Shown: in pieces, positions 19,529-29,307 of the stretch
Position numbering within the stretch: position 1 is the first letter of the stretch
Layout: each line of letters starts with the position of its first letter
NCBI RefSeq assembly: GCF_000417875.1
Contig: NW_006920872.1
Coordinates: 478,197 to 542,196, forward strand
Direction of reading: 5' to 3'
DNA from: Pseudozyma flocculosa PF-1
Taxonomy: Eukaryota; Basidiomycota; Ustilaginomycetes; Ustilaginales; Ustilaginaceae
DNA length: 64,000 nt
Program-made: the position numbers and the translations under genes
The notes under the pieces: model-generated
What the model was told of the DNA's origin: nothing
What the model saw: only the letters and a program-made list of their open reading frames with translations
The model's database searches: none

Positions 19529-21226
19529 ATGACGACGCAGCTCAAGCCGACGTCGTCGGTGCACTCGCTCTCGTCGGCGGCGGGCGCCGATGCGCGCCTC
19601 GCCTCGATGGGCTACGAGGCGCAGCTCAAGCGCAACCTGGGCATGATGACGATCCTCGGCCTGTCGTTTTCCATCATGGCGGCGCCCTTCGGCCTCTCGA
19701 CGGCGTTTAGCATTGCCCTCACCTGCGGCGGGCCCGTCACGATCCTGTGGGGCTGGGCGCTCGTCTCGCTCATCTCGCTCTGCATGGCCGCCTCGCTGGC
19801 CGAGATCAGCTCCCAGTTCCCCTCGAGCGGCGGCGTCTACGTGTGGGCCGCCTTTATCTCGACGCCCAAGTGGGCGCCCCTGACGTCGTGGATCGTCGGC
19901 TGGGTCAGCCTGGTGGCCAACTGGACCCTCTGCCTCTCGATCAACTTTGGCGGCGCACAGCTCATCATGGCGTCCATCTCCATCTTCCGCGACGACGCCT
20001 GGGCGCCCGCGCCCTGGCAGACGATCCTCTGCTTCTGGGCGTGCATGCTGGTCGCCGCCCTGATCAACGTCTGGGGCGTCCGCGGCGGCTACCTCGAGCT
20101 GCTCAACACCCTCGCCTTCTACTGGACCTTTGCCAGCGTCCTGATCATCCTCGTCACGCTCCTCGCCATGGCCAAGGACGGCCGCAGAGACGCCGGCTTC
20201 GTCTTTGGCGGCTGGGAAAACTCGAGCGGCTGGCCCGACGGCTGGGCCTTCTTTGTCGGCCTCCTCCAGGCCGCCTACACCCTGACGGGCTACGGCACCG
20301 TGGCGTCGCTGTCCGAGGAGGTCAACCACCCGGAGGAGCAGGTTCCCCGCGCCATCGTGTGGAGCGTCGTGGCGGCCAGCATCACGGGCTTCTTCTACCT
20401 CATCCCCATCCTCTTTGTCCTCACGCCCGACTTTTCCGAGCTGCTCGCCACCGCCGCCGGACAGCCCATCCCCGTCCTCTTCCACCTGGCCACGGGCAGC
20501 GCCGGCGGCGGCTTCGCGCTGACGTTCCTCATCCTCGGCGTCTTCGCCTTTGCCGGCATCGGGTCTCTGACGGTGGCGCTGCGGTGCACGTGGGCCTTTT
20601 CGCGCGACGGCGCCATCCCGGGCAGCCGGTGGTGGAGCCGGGTCAACAAGCAGCTCGACCTGCCCCTCAACGCCCTCATCCTCTCGACGGTCGTCATCTC
20701 GCTCCTCGGCCTCATCTACCTCGGCTCGACGGCGGCGTTTTCGGCCTTTACCGGCGTGGCCACCATCTGCCTCTCGATCTCGTACGGCATCCCCATCGCC
20801 ATCTCCATGTTCCGCGGGCGTCGGGTGCTCCTCGACGCGCCCTACTCGCTCGGCCGCTTCGGCTACGCCATCAACGGCATCACGTTTGCCTGGATCGTGC
20901 TGGCCACCATCCTGTTTTGCATGCCCACCACCAAGCAGGTCACGGCGCCCACCATGAACTACGCCAGCGTCGTCTTCAGCTTCTTTTTCGTCTGCAGCGC
21001 AGCCTGGTGGGCGCTGTGGGGCCGCAGGTTCTACGTCGGACCCGTCGGCGCGTCCGAGATCGCCGCCGTACAGCCAAACGCCCTCTCGGCGGGGGCTGCG
21101 GCGGACGGAAGGACTGGCAGCGGCGGCGGCGTCGGCGTCGTCGTCGATGCCGAAAAGCCTCGGTCGTCGGATGGCGAGAGCGCCGGCCGCGAAAAGGAAA
21201 AGGATGCCGTCGGCGTCGCAGCGTAG
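19529..21226 (+). CDS. APC-superfamily amino acid/GABA/choline permease
   Basis: Single-exon plasma-membrane (or vacuolar) transporter of 565 aa with about 12 hydrophobic segments. The N-terminus has LKRNLGMMTILGLSFSIMAAPFG, followed by LAEISSQFPSSGGVYVWA and, in the middle, LLQAAYTLTGYGTVASLSEEV. These are typical of the fungal amino acid/choline transporter family that includes yeast Uga4 (GABA) and Hnm1 (choline). Substrate cannot be read from sequence. The first 30 residues and the last ~45 (after YVGPVG) are hydrophilic and cytosolic. The start is the first ATG of the frame, 30 residues before the first membrane segment. It is convergent with EMC5, 214 bp away. Codon third positions are almost all G or C, which produces long false frames on the other strand. 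Confidence 0.9.
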   Translation: MTTQLKPTSSVHSLSSAAGADARLASMGYEAQLKRNLGMMTILGLSFSIMAAPFGLSTAFSIALTCGGPVTILWGWALVSLISLCMAASLAEISSQFPSSGGVYVWAAFISTPKWAPLTSWIVGWVSLVANWTLCLSINFGGAQLIMASISIFRDDAWAPAPWQTILCFWACMLVAALINVWGVRGGYLELLNTLAFYWTFASVLIILVTLLAMAKDGRRDAGFVFGGWENSSGWPDGWAFFVGLLQAAYTLTGYGTVASLSEEVNHPEEQVPRAIVWSVVAASITGFFYLIPILFVLTPDFSELLATAAGQPIPVLFHLATGSAGGGFALTFLILGVFAFAGIGSLTVALRCTWAFSRDGAIPGSRWWSRVNKQLDLPLNALILSTVVISLLGLIYLGSTAAFSAFTGVATICLSISYGIPIAISMFRGRRVLLDAPYSLGRFGYAINGITFAWIVLATILFCMPTTKQVTAPTMNYASVVFSFFFVCSAAWWALWGRRFYVGPVGASEIAAVQPNALSAGAAADGRTGSGGGVGVVVDAEKPRSSDGESAGREKEKDAVGVAA

Positions 21227-21440
21227 CGTAGCGCCCCACGCCGGCGCCTCTGTTGGTTGGCGTCGACGACGGGAACAAGGACGAACCGCTGTGGCCCCCC
21301 TCTTCTCCTCGCGTCTCTTTTGTATCATGTAGCTTAACGACCCCACTTCTCGGAACGATCACGTCACGGCACGGTGCTGCGTGGGGAGGTTGGTGCGGGG
21401 CTGCGATTGAGTCGTGCGGCGTAGGGTTTTGGCCTACAGG

Positions 21441-22322
21441 CTACTGCTGCTGCTGCTGCTGTTGGTCGCCAAAGAGGATGGAACCGCGGTGGTTGAGCGT
21501 CGCAAAAGCAGGTCGCGAGTCGACGGCATCGATTGTCCTAGCCTCGGTCGTCGTCGAGGTTTGGGCGGGATCATGGTAGCAGTATGGTGCGGAAGGGGGA
21601 GAGGGAGGGTCAGCATGTCGTCGTGAAGGTCGACCGCGTGGTGGACAAATCGGACGTGTGTGAGGTAGGAGCGAGGCGGCAAGGCGGGGACGTACCGTTT
21701 TCGCATCTCGCTGGCCCACGAGACTTCCTTGAGCGGTTCGGCGGTGAGGGACACGCCGACGAGGAGGAGGAGGAGCGAGGCCAGCGTCTCGATTGTAATC
21801 TGGCCGTGTGGGGGGACCGCGGGCGGGTCGATGCGCGGGTTTGCGTGAGAGGGTCAGAGGGGACGCAGCATGGGATAGGACGAGGAACGGCGTGCAGTAG
21901 AGGGACTCACGTCGATGGGCATACCGTGTTCCGTCAACGTGCCGAGGTCGAGGGACTTCCGCAGCGATAGATCTGTCGTGTTGCGTGGCGGTCCGCAGCA
22001 TCAAGGGCAGGAGGTGGGTAGGTAGGGACGGGCAGGGCAGGGCATACTGTCAGTCCGTCTGCTCCCGCCCTCATCGAGGTATCCACCAAACTCGAGAAAG
22101 GAAGGTGACCTCACGTTCGTAGGTCGAGTAGGCTGCATGGAGGAAGGTTACTGCATCATCGGTGAGCGCGCCGGGGCGGCGCGGAGCGGTGGAAGGAAGG
22201 GGGCCGCGTCAGTATGTACCCCCGTGCGATACCGAGCAGGGGCGAGCGGTGTCGGTGGGCGGCATCTCGAGGCGGGACGTACTCGTTCCCAGGACGAGGA
22301 GGAGTCGACCTGTGCTCGGCAT
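21441..22322 (-). CDS. EMC5: ER membrane protein complex subunit 5 (EMC5/MMGT family)
   Basis: Small subunit of the ER membrane complex, which inserts tail-anchored and multipass proteins. It becomes visible only after splicing five exons: 22283-22322, 22115-22150, 21911-21972, 21696-21799 and 21441-21537 (introns 132, 142, 111, 158 nt), giving 112 aa. The product starts MPSTGRLLLVLGTITFLHAA, continues YSTYEHLSLRKSLDLG, then ITIETLASLLLLLVGVSLTA, LKEVSWASEMRKR and SRPAFATLNHRGSILF, ending in a short poly-Gln tail. Two membrane helices fall at about residues 4-21 and 47-63. The order and motifs match EMC5 (human MMGT1, yeast Emc5/Kre27). The last intron uses a TAG acceptor preceded by a good CTGAC branch site; a GAG alternative four bases upstream would break the frame. 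Convergent with the permease. Confidence 0.88.
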
Positions 22323-22749
22323 CTTGATGTGTGTCGCGTGCGAATGGGGTGGTGGCTGTGTGAGTGGTGGTGGTGGGATGAGAGCCGGAAGACGAGGTTG
22401 CAAGCGGACGAGAAGATGGGAGCGAGCAAGCAAGCAGCCGCTGGGCTTGAGCTGCCTTGCCGGGCATCCGTGCGCGAGTCAAAAGCTACGGTCTCCTGCC
22501 CCCGCCCTGGCCACGCCGCCGTCTGGGCCAAGTCCAAATCCAGGGCGTCGCCTAACCCCACCCCTCTCTTCGACCACCACACCCTCTCTCGTCGAGCGAC
22601 CCTCGTCAACGCTCCGCACAGTCGACGCCCGGTCGACCAGAGAAATCGACACCGATTGCGATTCTCCTTCTCCTTCGGCTGCCACAGTCGCAGATCCAGA
22701 GTGTGGTGCCGATGCCGCCGCCGACGCCGCCGCCGACGCTGCCGCTCGT
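22323..22749. other. Intergenic region between EMC5 and the AhpD-like gene
   Basis: 427 bp between two tandem minus-strand genes; probably the AhpD-like gene terminator plus the EMC5 promoter. A GTGGTGGTGG stretch lies at about 22365-22376. No gene is visible. Confidence 0.6.
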
Positions 22750-23816
22750 CTACTCGTTGCTGTCCTCCCTGACCTCGTCCATCCTAGGCACGTTGCCCGT
22801 CCTCCTGCCCAGCCTCCTCGCCATGCGCACGCACGCCTCCCGCACACTGACCACCGTCTCCCTGCTCCACCCGGCGCGCATGGCGCCACGGAGGTGCCAC
22901 AGGATCTCGTTGCGCGTGTTCTGCGCCACGAGGGCCGCGAGGACGACGAGCTCCGTCGACTTGAAGTCGAGCACGCGGTACTCTGCCAGGTTCCAGCCGT
23001 AGTTGATCTGCAGCGTGAGGAACTTGAGGTCCTCCATGTCGTCGCCCATCTTCCCATCGATGATGGGGGAAAGGTTGTGCTGGTACACGCTGCCGAGGGC
23101 GTCGTAGGCGCGCGGTCCGAGCGACGAGAGCGTCGAGGATTCGAGCGGCCGTCGCGGCGCCGAGGTGGCCGTGGGGAGCAGGTGCGAAGGATGGTGCTCC
23201 CGTAGGTGCGACAGCAGCGGGAAGACGGTATCGAGCGATGCGGCGATGCCGTACAGCACCGTCCCCTTGACGAGCGTCTCTTGGATGCGGCTGTGGATGC
23301 GCTGGCAGCGCTCTGCTTCCGGCTCTCCAGGCTTTTGCGGCGCCAGCTGGCACGCGAGCTCGTAGATGGTCACGATCGACGAGGCTCCAAAGTGGCACGA
23401 GGCCGCCGTCGCCGTCAGGATGGTGCTGCAGAGGCAAACAAGACCGGAAAGACCATCGATCAGCCTCTTGGTGCTGCTGTACCTGACCCCTGCACTCATC
23501 GACGACGCGGCCAACGAGACACTTACTACCATTCATCGTCTCTCAGCTCCGCAGCCAGCGCATCGCGGAACGCCAGCACCTCGTCCCTGTTCAGTTCCGC
23601 AATCGGCGGATCAGCATCTGCGTCGCTCATTGTTTCGAGGCTCGAGGGACCGTCCCTGGAGGCGGTGAAGCGGCTCGCCTTGGGAGCGGTGGTGTAGGCT
23701 CGGCCTGTGCGCAGCGGTATCTCTGGTTGTCGGTTCCTGAACGACGGGCTGCGAGCGGAGACGTGTCGAAGGGCGGATGGAAGCGGTGGAAGGGAGCGGA
23801 TGGAGGGCCGCAGCAT
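22750..23816 (-). CDS. AhpD-like / carboxymuconolactone decarboxylase-like protein, probably mitochondrial
   Basis: Two exons, 23527-23816 and 22750-23425 (intron 101 nt), give 321 aa; the junction reads DDEWYTILTATAASCHFGAS. The body resembles the fungal AhpD-like helical family: IQETLVKGTVLYGIAASLDTV, SVYQHNLSPIIDGK, INYGWNLAEYRVLDFKSTEL and WHLRGAMRAGWSRE. I see no CxxC or obvious catalytic Cys pair as in bacterial AhpD, so peroxidase activity is doubtful. I chose the ATG at 23816 because the first ~56 residues are rich in Arg and Ser with no acidic residue, like a mitochondrial presequence. An internal ATG at 23630 would give a 259-aa form without it, so dual targeting is possible. Tandem with KIN28 upstream (426 bp) and EMC5 downstream. 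Confidence 0.75.
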
Positions 23817-24242
23817 GACTCTGAGGGGATCAGGCTAGTAGGTGGTTGCAAACAGGCAAGCAGAGGCGGATTTGCCTCGACCCCTGATGCACTCGACTCG
23901 ATGTGGTCCGGGAGCAGGGCGGCCGGGTGGAGGTGCTGGTGGCTCAGAGGCAACCAAGCATGGCAAGGCCTGACCTCCTGACCGCCTGACCGTCTGCCCG
24001 CCTGCCCGCCCGCCTGGCCGCAGCAACCACGACAATCTGCTGAGCCACGGATAGCTCACCTCATGGGGCCAGATCATCAGCTGTCCCTCGACGAATCCTC
24101 ACTCTCTAAACCAAACTGACTGCAGAGCTTACGATCACCTTGCGTTGGCTTCGGAACGGTACAAATACAATGCGCCTCTCGGTCGGAACCCCGCGCCACA
24201 AGGGCACCATCCCCCTTCCGGGTCCTCGTCAACTCCCGCCCT
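23817..24242. other. Intergenic region between the AhpD-like gene and KIN28
   Basis: 426 bp holding the KIN28 3' flank and the AhpD-like promoter, with direct CTGCCCGCC-type repeats at about 23985-24015. No gene is visible. Confidence 0.6.
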
Positions 24243-25802
24243 TCACTCAAAAGCCAGCTTCCTCGCGAGCCGCTTGCGCTCCTCGATCTCGGCCTCGTCC
24301 AGCTTCCTCTTCTGGCCCTTGCCAGCACCGCCGGCTCCGGCAGACTTGCGCTGCTTGGCGCGCATCGTGTTCTTCTCCTTGCTGTCCGACAGAAGCGGGT
24401 GGTTGGCCGGATCTTCGGGATCAAACGCCTTGGTCGGATGCCTCGGCAGCATCTTGAACGGCGTCGGGGCGGGCGCAGTGCGGAAGTAGGCGTGGTGCAG
24501 CGACTGTCGTGGCACGAGATGAGTGGACAGGCGGGCACCTTTCCGAAACTCGTCAGTAGCCAACACCGGCTCGCCACGAAGCACTCGGGCTAGTCAGAAG
24601 CGTTGCTGATGCTCACCTGATTCGCCGTCAGCCGCTTGAGCGGGTCATACAGGAGGCACTTTTGCAGAAAGTCGAGCGCCTCGGAGCTGGCTGCGCTAAA
24701 GAGCTCGCCCAGCGGCTGCTTGGGGAATCGCTCAAACTGGACAAAGTCGGGCAGCGTCTTGTAGTTCTGCAAAACAGGGAAGCATAATCCCCACAGTCCG
24801 ATGGAGACGATTCCGCCAGGCAGGAGGTCAGCCACGCACTCGTCGAGGGGATGTCGCGCTGTCGATCCGCGGGCAAAGAGACGTACCGGCCAGTCCCTCT
24901 CGGTCGGTGTGCCCAGTGCGCGGAAGATGGTGGTGAGCTGCTCGAGGTCGGATTCGCCAGGAAGGTAGGGCGTGCGCAGCATGAGCTCCGCAAAGATGCA
25001 CCCGACGCTCCACATGTCGACCGAGGCCGAGTAGGCGCGCGAGCCCAGCAGCAGCTCGGGCGGACGGTACCAGCGAGTGATGACCTGGTTCGTCATCCTC
25101 GAGCCCGGATCGCCAAACTCTCGGGCCAGACCGAAATCGGCAATCTTGAGCTCGCCTTCGGGCGAGATGAGCAAGTTGTTCGGCTTCAGATCCTGTGTAG
25201 CGCCGGGAGCGTCGAGGTGGCAGCAAGGGCGGGTCAGTCGTGTCGACGCCAGGTATGCGCACGCAGGTGCCAATGGCTCGGCGACTCACGCGGTGCAGCA
25301 CCCAGTTGCGATGGCAGTACTCGAGGCCACGACATAGCATCGCCATCCAGCTCTTGACGTCGGCCGAGGTGAAGATGAGCCCGCGGTCCTTGATAAGTGC
25401 CTCGAGGTTGGTGTCGAGGAACTCGAGCACGAGGTTGAGCGAGGGCGTGACGGAGCCCGACGAGAAGACGTCGATCATCTGTGCGGCGCGGGGAGCTCCA
25501 GGGTCAAGCTCTGGTCAGTCCCACCTCCGGCAAGGCGGCCTGGCCTTGGCACCTTTGCACTCGACTCTACTCACGAGGATGACATTGGGATGCTGGAGCT
25601 CCTTGAGGAACTTGACCTCGCGGATGGCGGTGACGTCCATGCCGTTTGCATTGTTGACAATCTTGATCTTCTTGATGGCCACCTTGCGGCCGGTCTTTGT
25701 GTTTTTGGCGAGGAAGACCGAGGCGTAGGTACCTTCGCCGACCTTTTCGATCTTGGCGTAGAGGTTGCGGATGGCGAGGTTCTTGGCCGACGCCGAGTCC
25801 AT
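24243..25802 (-). CDS. KIN28: CDK7/KIN28-type cyclin-dependent kinase (TFIIH CTD kinase)
   Basis: Kinase of the TFIIH module that phosphorylates Ser5/7 of the RNA polymerase II CTD with cyclin H; also CAK in many fungi. Five exons, 25575-25802, 25290-25478, 24887-25192, 24617-24766 and 24243-24503 (introns 96, 97, 120, 113 nt), all multiples of three, give 377 aa. It has the Gly loop [17 protein letters not shown] with the ATP-binding Lys, [12 protein letters not shown] in place of PSTAIRE, and the HRDLKPNN loop across the exon 2/3 junction. DFGLAREF and the T-loop [16 protein letters not shown] follow, the Thr of MTNQ being the expected activating site. YRPPELL replaces the usual YRAPELL. 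After the kinase domain comes [21 protein letters not shown], typical of CDK7, and a basic tail. Divergent from AGM1. Confidence 0.94.
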
Positions 25803-26330
25803 GGTGGGCTGAGCGTGCCTGGCGACCAGCTTTCGAGTAGGTAGACGTGGCGATGTTTTGGTGAAGCTGCTCGGGAGAAGAGGTGGTCGGCGAGAACGAG
25901 AGGCAAGAAGGGTGGTAGGCCGTGGGGGGGGGCTGGCCAGCCCAACCCGAGGTGGAGAAGCTCGAGGCGAGCCGCCCCCGATCGACTCTGTTTTGTCCGC
26001 CCCGATGGCATAGTTGCGGGTGGTGGATGGACCCTGGCTGGCCAGACAGACAGCACAGACCGCCTGCAGGCCATCGGCATCAACGCCGCTGACTCTCTCG
26101 CGCCGGCTGGCCGCCTGCCTGCCTGCCACTCCCTCTGCGGTGGCTGTGCGGGTGCAAAGCGCCGCCGGCCGCGCAGAGCAACAGAGAAACCAACACCACC
26201 GCTTGCCAGGCCATCCACAACCGGCACGCGCAACAAGCTTCCCCAGCGTCGACCACCATCCACACTCGTGCCAGGCACCCTACCTCTTACCCCTCTACTC
26301 CCTCCTTCGCCTACCTGCCTCATCAACACC
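25803..26330. promoter_or_regulatory. Divergent promoter of KIN28 and AGM1
   Basis: 528 bp between two start codons on opposite strands. It is pyrimidine-rich on the plus strand near AGM1. I see no TATA box; the shared use of one spacer suggests possible co-regulation. Confidence 0.65.
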
Positions 26331-28225
26331 ATGGCGCTGCCGTCCACCATCTCCACCGCCCAGGCCCTCGTCGGCGAGGGTCTGCCTGCAACCCTCATCA
26401 CCCAGGCCTCGGATGCCCACCCAAAGCCCCAGGGACACAAGTTCACCTACGGCACCGCAGGCCTCCGGACAAAGTGGGTGTCTTTGATGCGACTCCGTGC
26501 GTGCCCAGAGCCAGAGTGACGACAGACTGCTGAACTCATCCTGCCCCGACCTTTGGACTGCCGCGCGCTCAGAGCCGACACGCTGGACAGCACCTGCTTC
26601 CGCGTCGGCCTGATCGGCGCGCTCCGCAGCAAGAAGCTCGGCGGAAAGACGATCGGCCTCATGGTCACCGCCAGCCACAACCCCGTCGAGGACAACGGCG
26701 TGAAGATGGTCGATCCCCGCGGCGAGATGCTCGAGTCGTCCTGGGAGCCCTTCTGCACCGCCATCGCCAACGCCGAGACGTCCGACGAGCTCGTGGCCTC
26801 GCTCGAGAAGCTCGTGGCCCACTTCAAGGTCGACCTCTCGGCCCCGGCCTCGGTCGTCGTCGGCTACGACACCCGCCCTTCTTGCCAGACGCTGGTCAAG
26901 GCCATCATCGACGGACTCTCGGCCATGGGTGCGCAAACCATCGATGCCGGCCTCAAGACGACGCCGCAGCTCCACTACCTCGTCAAGTGCCTCAACACCC
27001 AGGGCACCGATGAGGCCTACGGCGAGCCCACCGAGGAAGGCTACTACAAGAAGCTCGCCAACGCCTACATCAAGCTGGTCGTAAGTTGTCCTGGCGGTGC
27101 CGCGTGACCGGCGCGGAGGCTGCCTTTGCAGGGATTCCCGCCAACTGACCTTGGCCGTCCGCTGTTCCATCCCGCTCGCTTGCCCGGCCCGATCGGATGC
27201 GTCAGTCTGGCAAGGGAGAGAGCGCCCCTCTGACAGTCGACTGCGCCAACGGCGTCGGAGCTCCGGCCCTGCTGAACCTGACCAAGTACATCCCCGCCGA
27301 GCACCTGTCTGTGCGTGCCCTGAGGACGGCCACCTCTTCGCCCAACGAGCTCAACCACGGCTGCGGCGCCGACTTTGTCAAGACCAACCAGTGCCTGCCT
27401 GCCGGCTACGACAAGGAGGATGTCAAGGCGGGCGAGCGGATGTGCTCGTTTGATGGCGATGCAGACCGCATCGTGTTCTACTACCTCAAGGGCCCTGCGG
27501 GCGCCAAGGAGAGCTTCCGGCTGCTGGACGGCGACAAGATTGCGAGCCTTGCGGCCGACTACCTGAGCGAGCTGGTCAAGGTGGCGGGCATCGACCTGGA
27601 GCTGGGGTGCGTGCAGACGGCCTACGCCAACGGCAGCTCGACCAAGTACCTCAAGCAGCGGGTGCCGGTGACGTGCACGCCGACGGGCGTCAAGCACCTG
27701 CACCACGCGGCCGAGTCGTACGACATTGGCGTCTACTTTGAGGCCAACGGCCACGGCACGATCCTCTTTTCAGCGTCTGCGCAGCGCAAGATCCGCGAGG
27801 CGTCTCCGGGATCGCCGGCGGCGCAGGGAGCGCTCGAGCAGCTGAGCGCGCTGGTGGACCTGATCAACCAGACGGTGGGCGACGCGCTCTCGGACATGCT
27901 GCTGGTCGAGGTGATCCTGCGAGCGCGGCAGTGGGGTCCCGAGGAGTGGGACGGCGCGTACGAGGACCTGCCCAACAAGATCCTCAAAGTCAACGTCAAG
28001 GACCGCTTCCTGTTCAAGACCGAGGACGCCGAGAGGCGGCTGACGAGCCCCGCCGGTCTGCAGGACAAGATCGACGAGGTGGTGGGCAAGTACAAGGACG
28101 CACGCAGCTTTGTGCGCCCGAGCGGCACCGAGGACTGCGTGCGGGTGTACGCCGAGTGCGCGATTGCGAGCGAGCTGACGCCGCTGGCGACGAGCGTATC
28201 GAAGCTGGTTGCCGAGTACGCCTAG
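26331..28225 (+). CDS. AGM1: Phosphoacetylglucosamine mutase (AGM1/PCM1)
   Basis: Converts GlcNAc-6-P to GlcNAc-1-P on the way to UDP-GlcNAc, for chitin, N-glycans and GPI anchors. Three exons, 26331-26473, 26573-27080 and 27206-28225 (introns 99 and 125 nt), give 556 aa, close to family length. Motifs in order: YGTAGLRTKADTLDSTCFRV at the first junction; the phosphoserine loop TASHNPVEDNGVKM with Ser82; the Mg-binding loop SFDGDADRIVFYY; the sugar-binding FEANGHGTILF; and the phosphate-binding RPSGTEDCVRVYAE near the C-terminus. All catalytic landmarks are present, so it should be active. The start is the first ATG, with good context (ACC before ATG). Confidence 0.96.
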
Positions 28226-29307
28226 GCGGGCGGGCGAATGGGGGGCATTGTAGATAGAGAGAGCGCAGCTGGCGATAGACATCGATGCGTCGAGCAGAGA
28301 GATTGGCGGAACGAAAGACGATGTACCATCCATCACCCATCGAGCCCAGGACCAAATCGCGGCGGGCGGGCGAGCGGGCGGTCGAGCGGGCGGGCGGCCA
28401 AGGGTCTGGGTCGGTGTGGAGGTCGGGTGGGGGTTGGGTTTCACGTTCGACCGGTCGCCTCGACGGGCGCCCGTGCCGAGCATCAGTGCAGGCTCAACAG
28501 GGAGCGGTCCGGCCTCCAAGGAGGGGAATGCTCGAGGCGAACGACATGGTGATGGGGGCGAATGAGAGTTCGTGTGCGGAGAAGAGGATCACGGTGCGGG
28601 CAAGACGAGGGGGGGTGAGAACAGACGGGCCGGCTGGCTGCCCCGCCCCGCCTTTCGGCCCTGGACGGGTGCATCGGCTGAAAAGAGGGACCGGTAGAGC
28701 CGTAAGGCGGGCGCGCGACGACAACACCGCCGGCAGGCCTGCTGGTCTGGCGGCACCGCGTCAGAGAGAGAGGAGAGGTGGCCACGACCTGCCAGCCGGC
28801 TTCTTCGTTCTGGCTGTCGGCCCGCTCGACCTCGATTGGTCACATCCTAGCCTCTTGCCCGCTGGCTACCTACCCCGCAATTCGACATCCACCGCCATCG
28901 CCTCGTCTGCCTCCCAACACCTCTATCGCAACCAGCCTGGCGTTGTCCCGCCTCAATCATTCGCATCGTATTCGCCGCGATCGTATCCGTATCTCAAGCT
29001 GTGTCAATCGGACCGCTCCCGAACCTCGCATCGCGAATCGGCCTGGTCCGACGATCGCCTGGCCACGCAGCGGGCGCCCACCCGCTCAGCAAGCCGCCAG
29101 CGCTACCTCACCAGCAGCAACCTACGCCACTGCCCGGATGCATTGTCGTTTCTTCGGATCTACCGCCCCCGTCTGTCTCGTCGTCTGCTCTTCCAACCCG
29201 GCCACCGGTCTCTCATCCCACGTTAGCCTCTACTGCAAGCCCTGACGACCGTCTCAAGTCTCGACTCGTCGCTTTCTCCCCCCGGCGCCTCGCACCTCAC
29301 GTCCGCA
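28226..29307. other. Intergenic region AGM1-LEU5
   Basis: About 1.1 kb between tandem plus-strand genes, with a GGGCGGGCGAGC-type run at about 28362-28396. No gene is visible; it is expected to hold the AGM1 terminator and the LEU5 promoter. Confidence 0.6.

Noticed and set aside
19466..21346. 626-codon open frame antisense to the permease
   Set aside because: It is a shadow of the G/C-ending codons of the permease; the product is Asp/Arg/Gly-rich and unlike a protein family.
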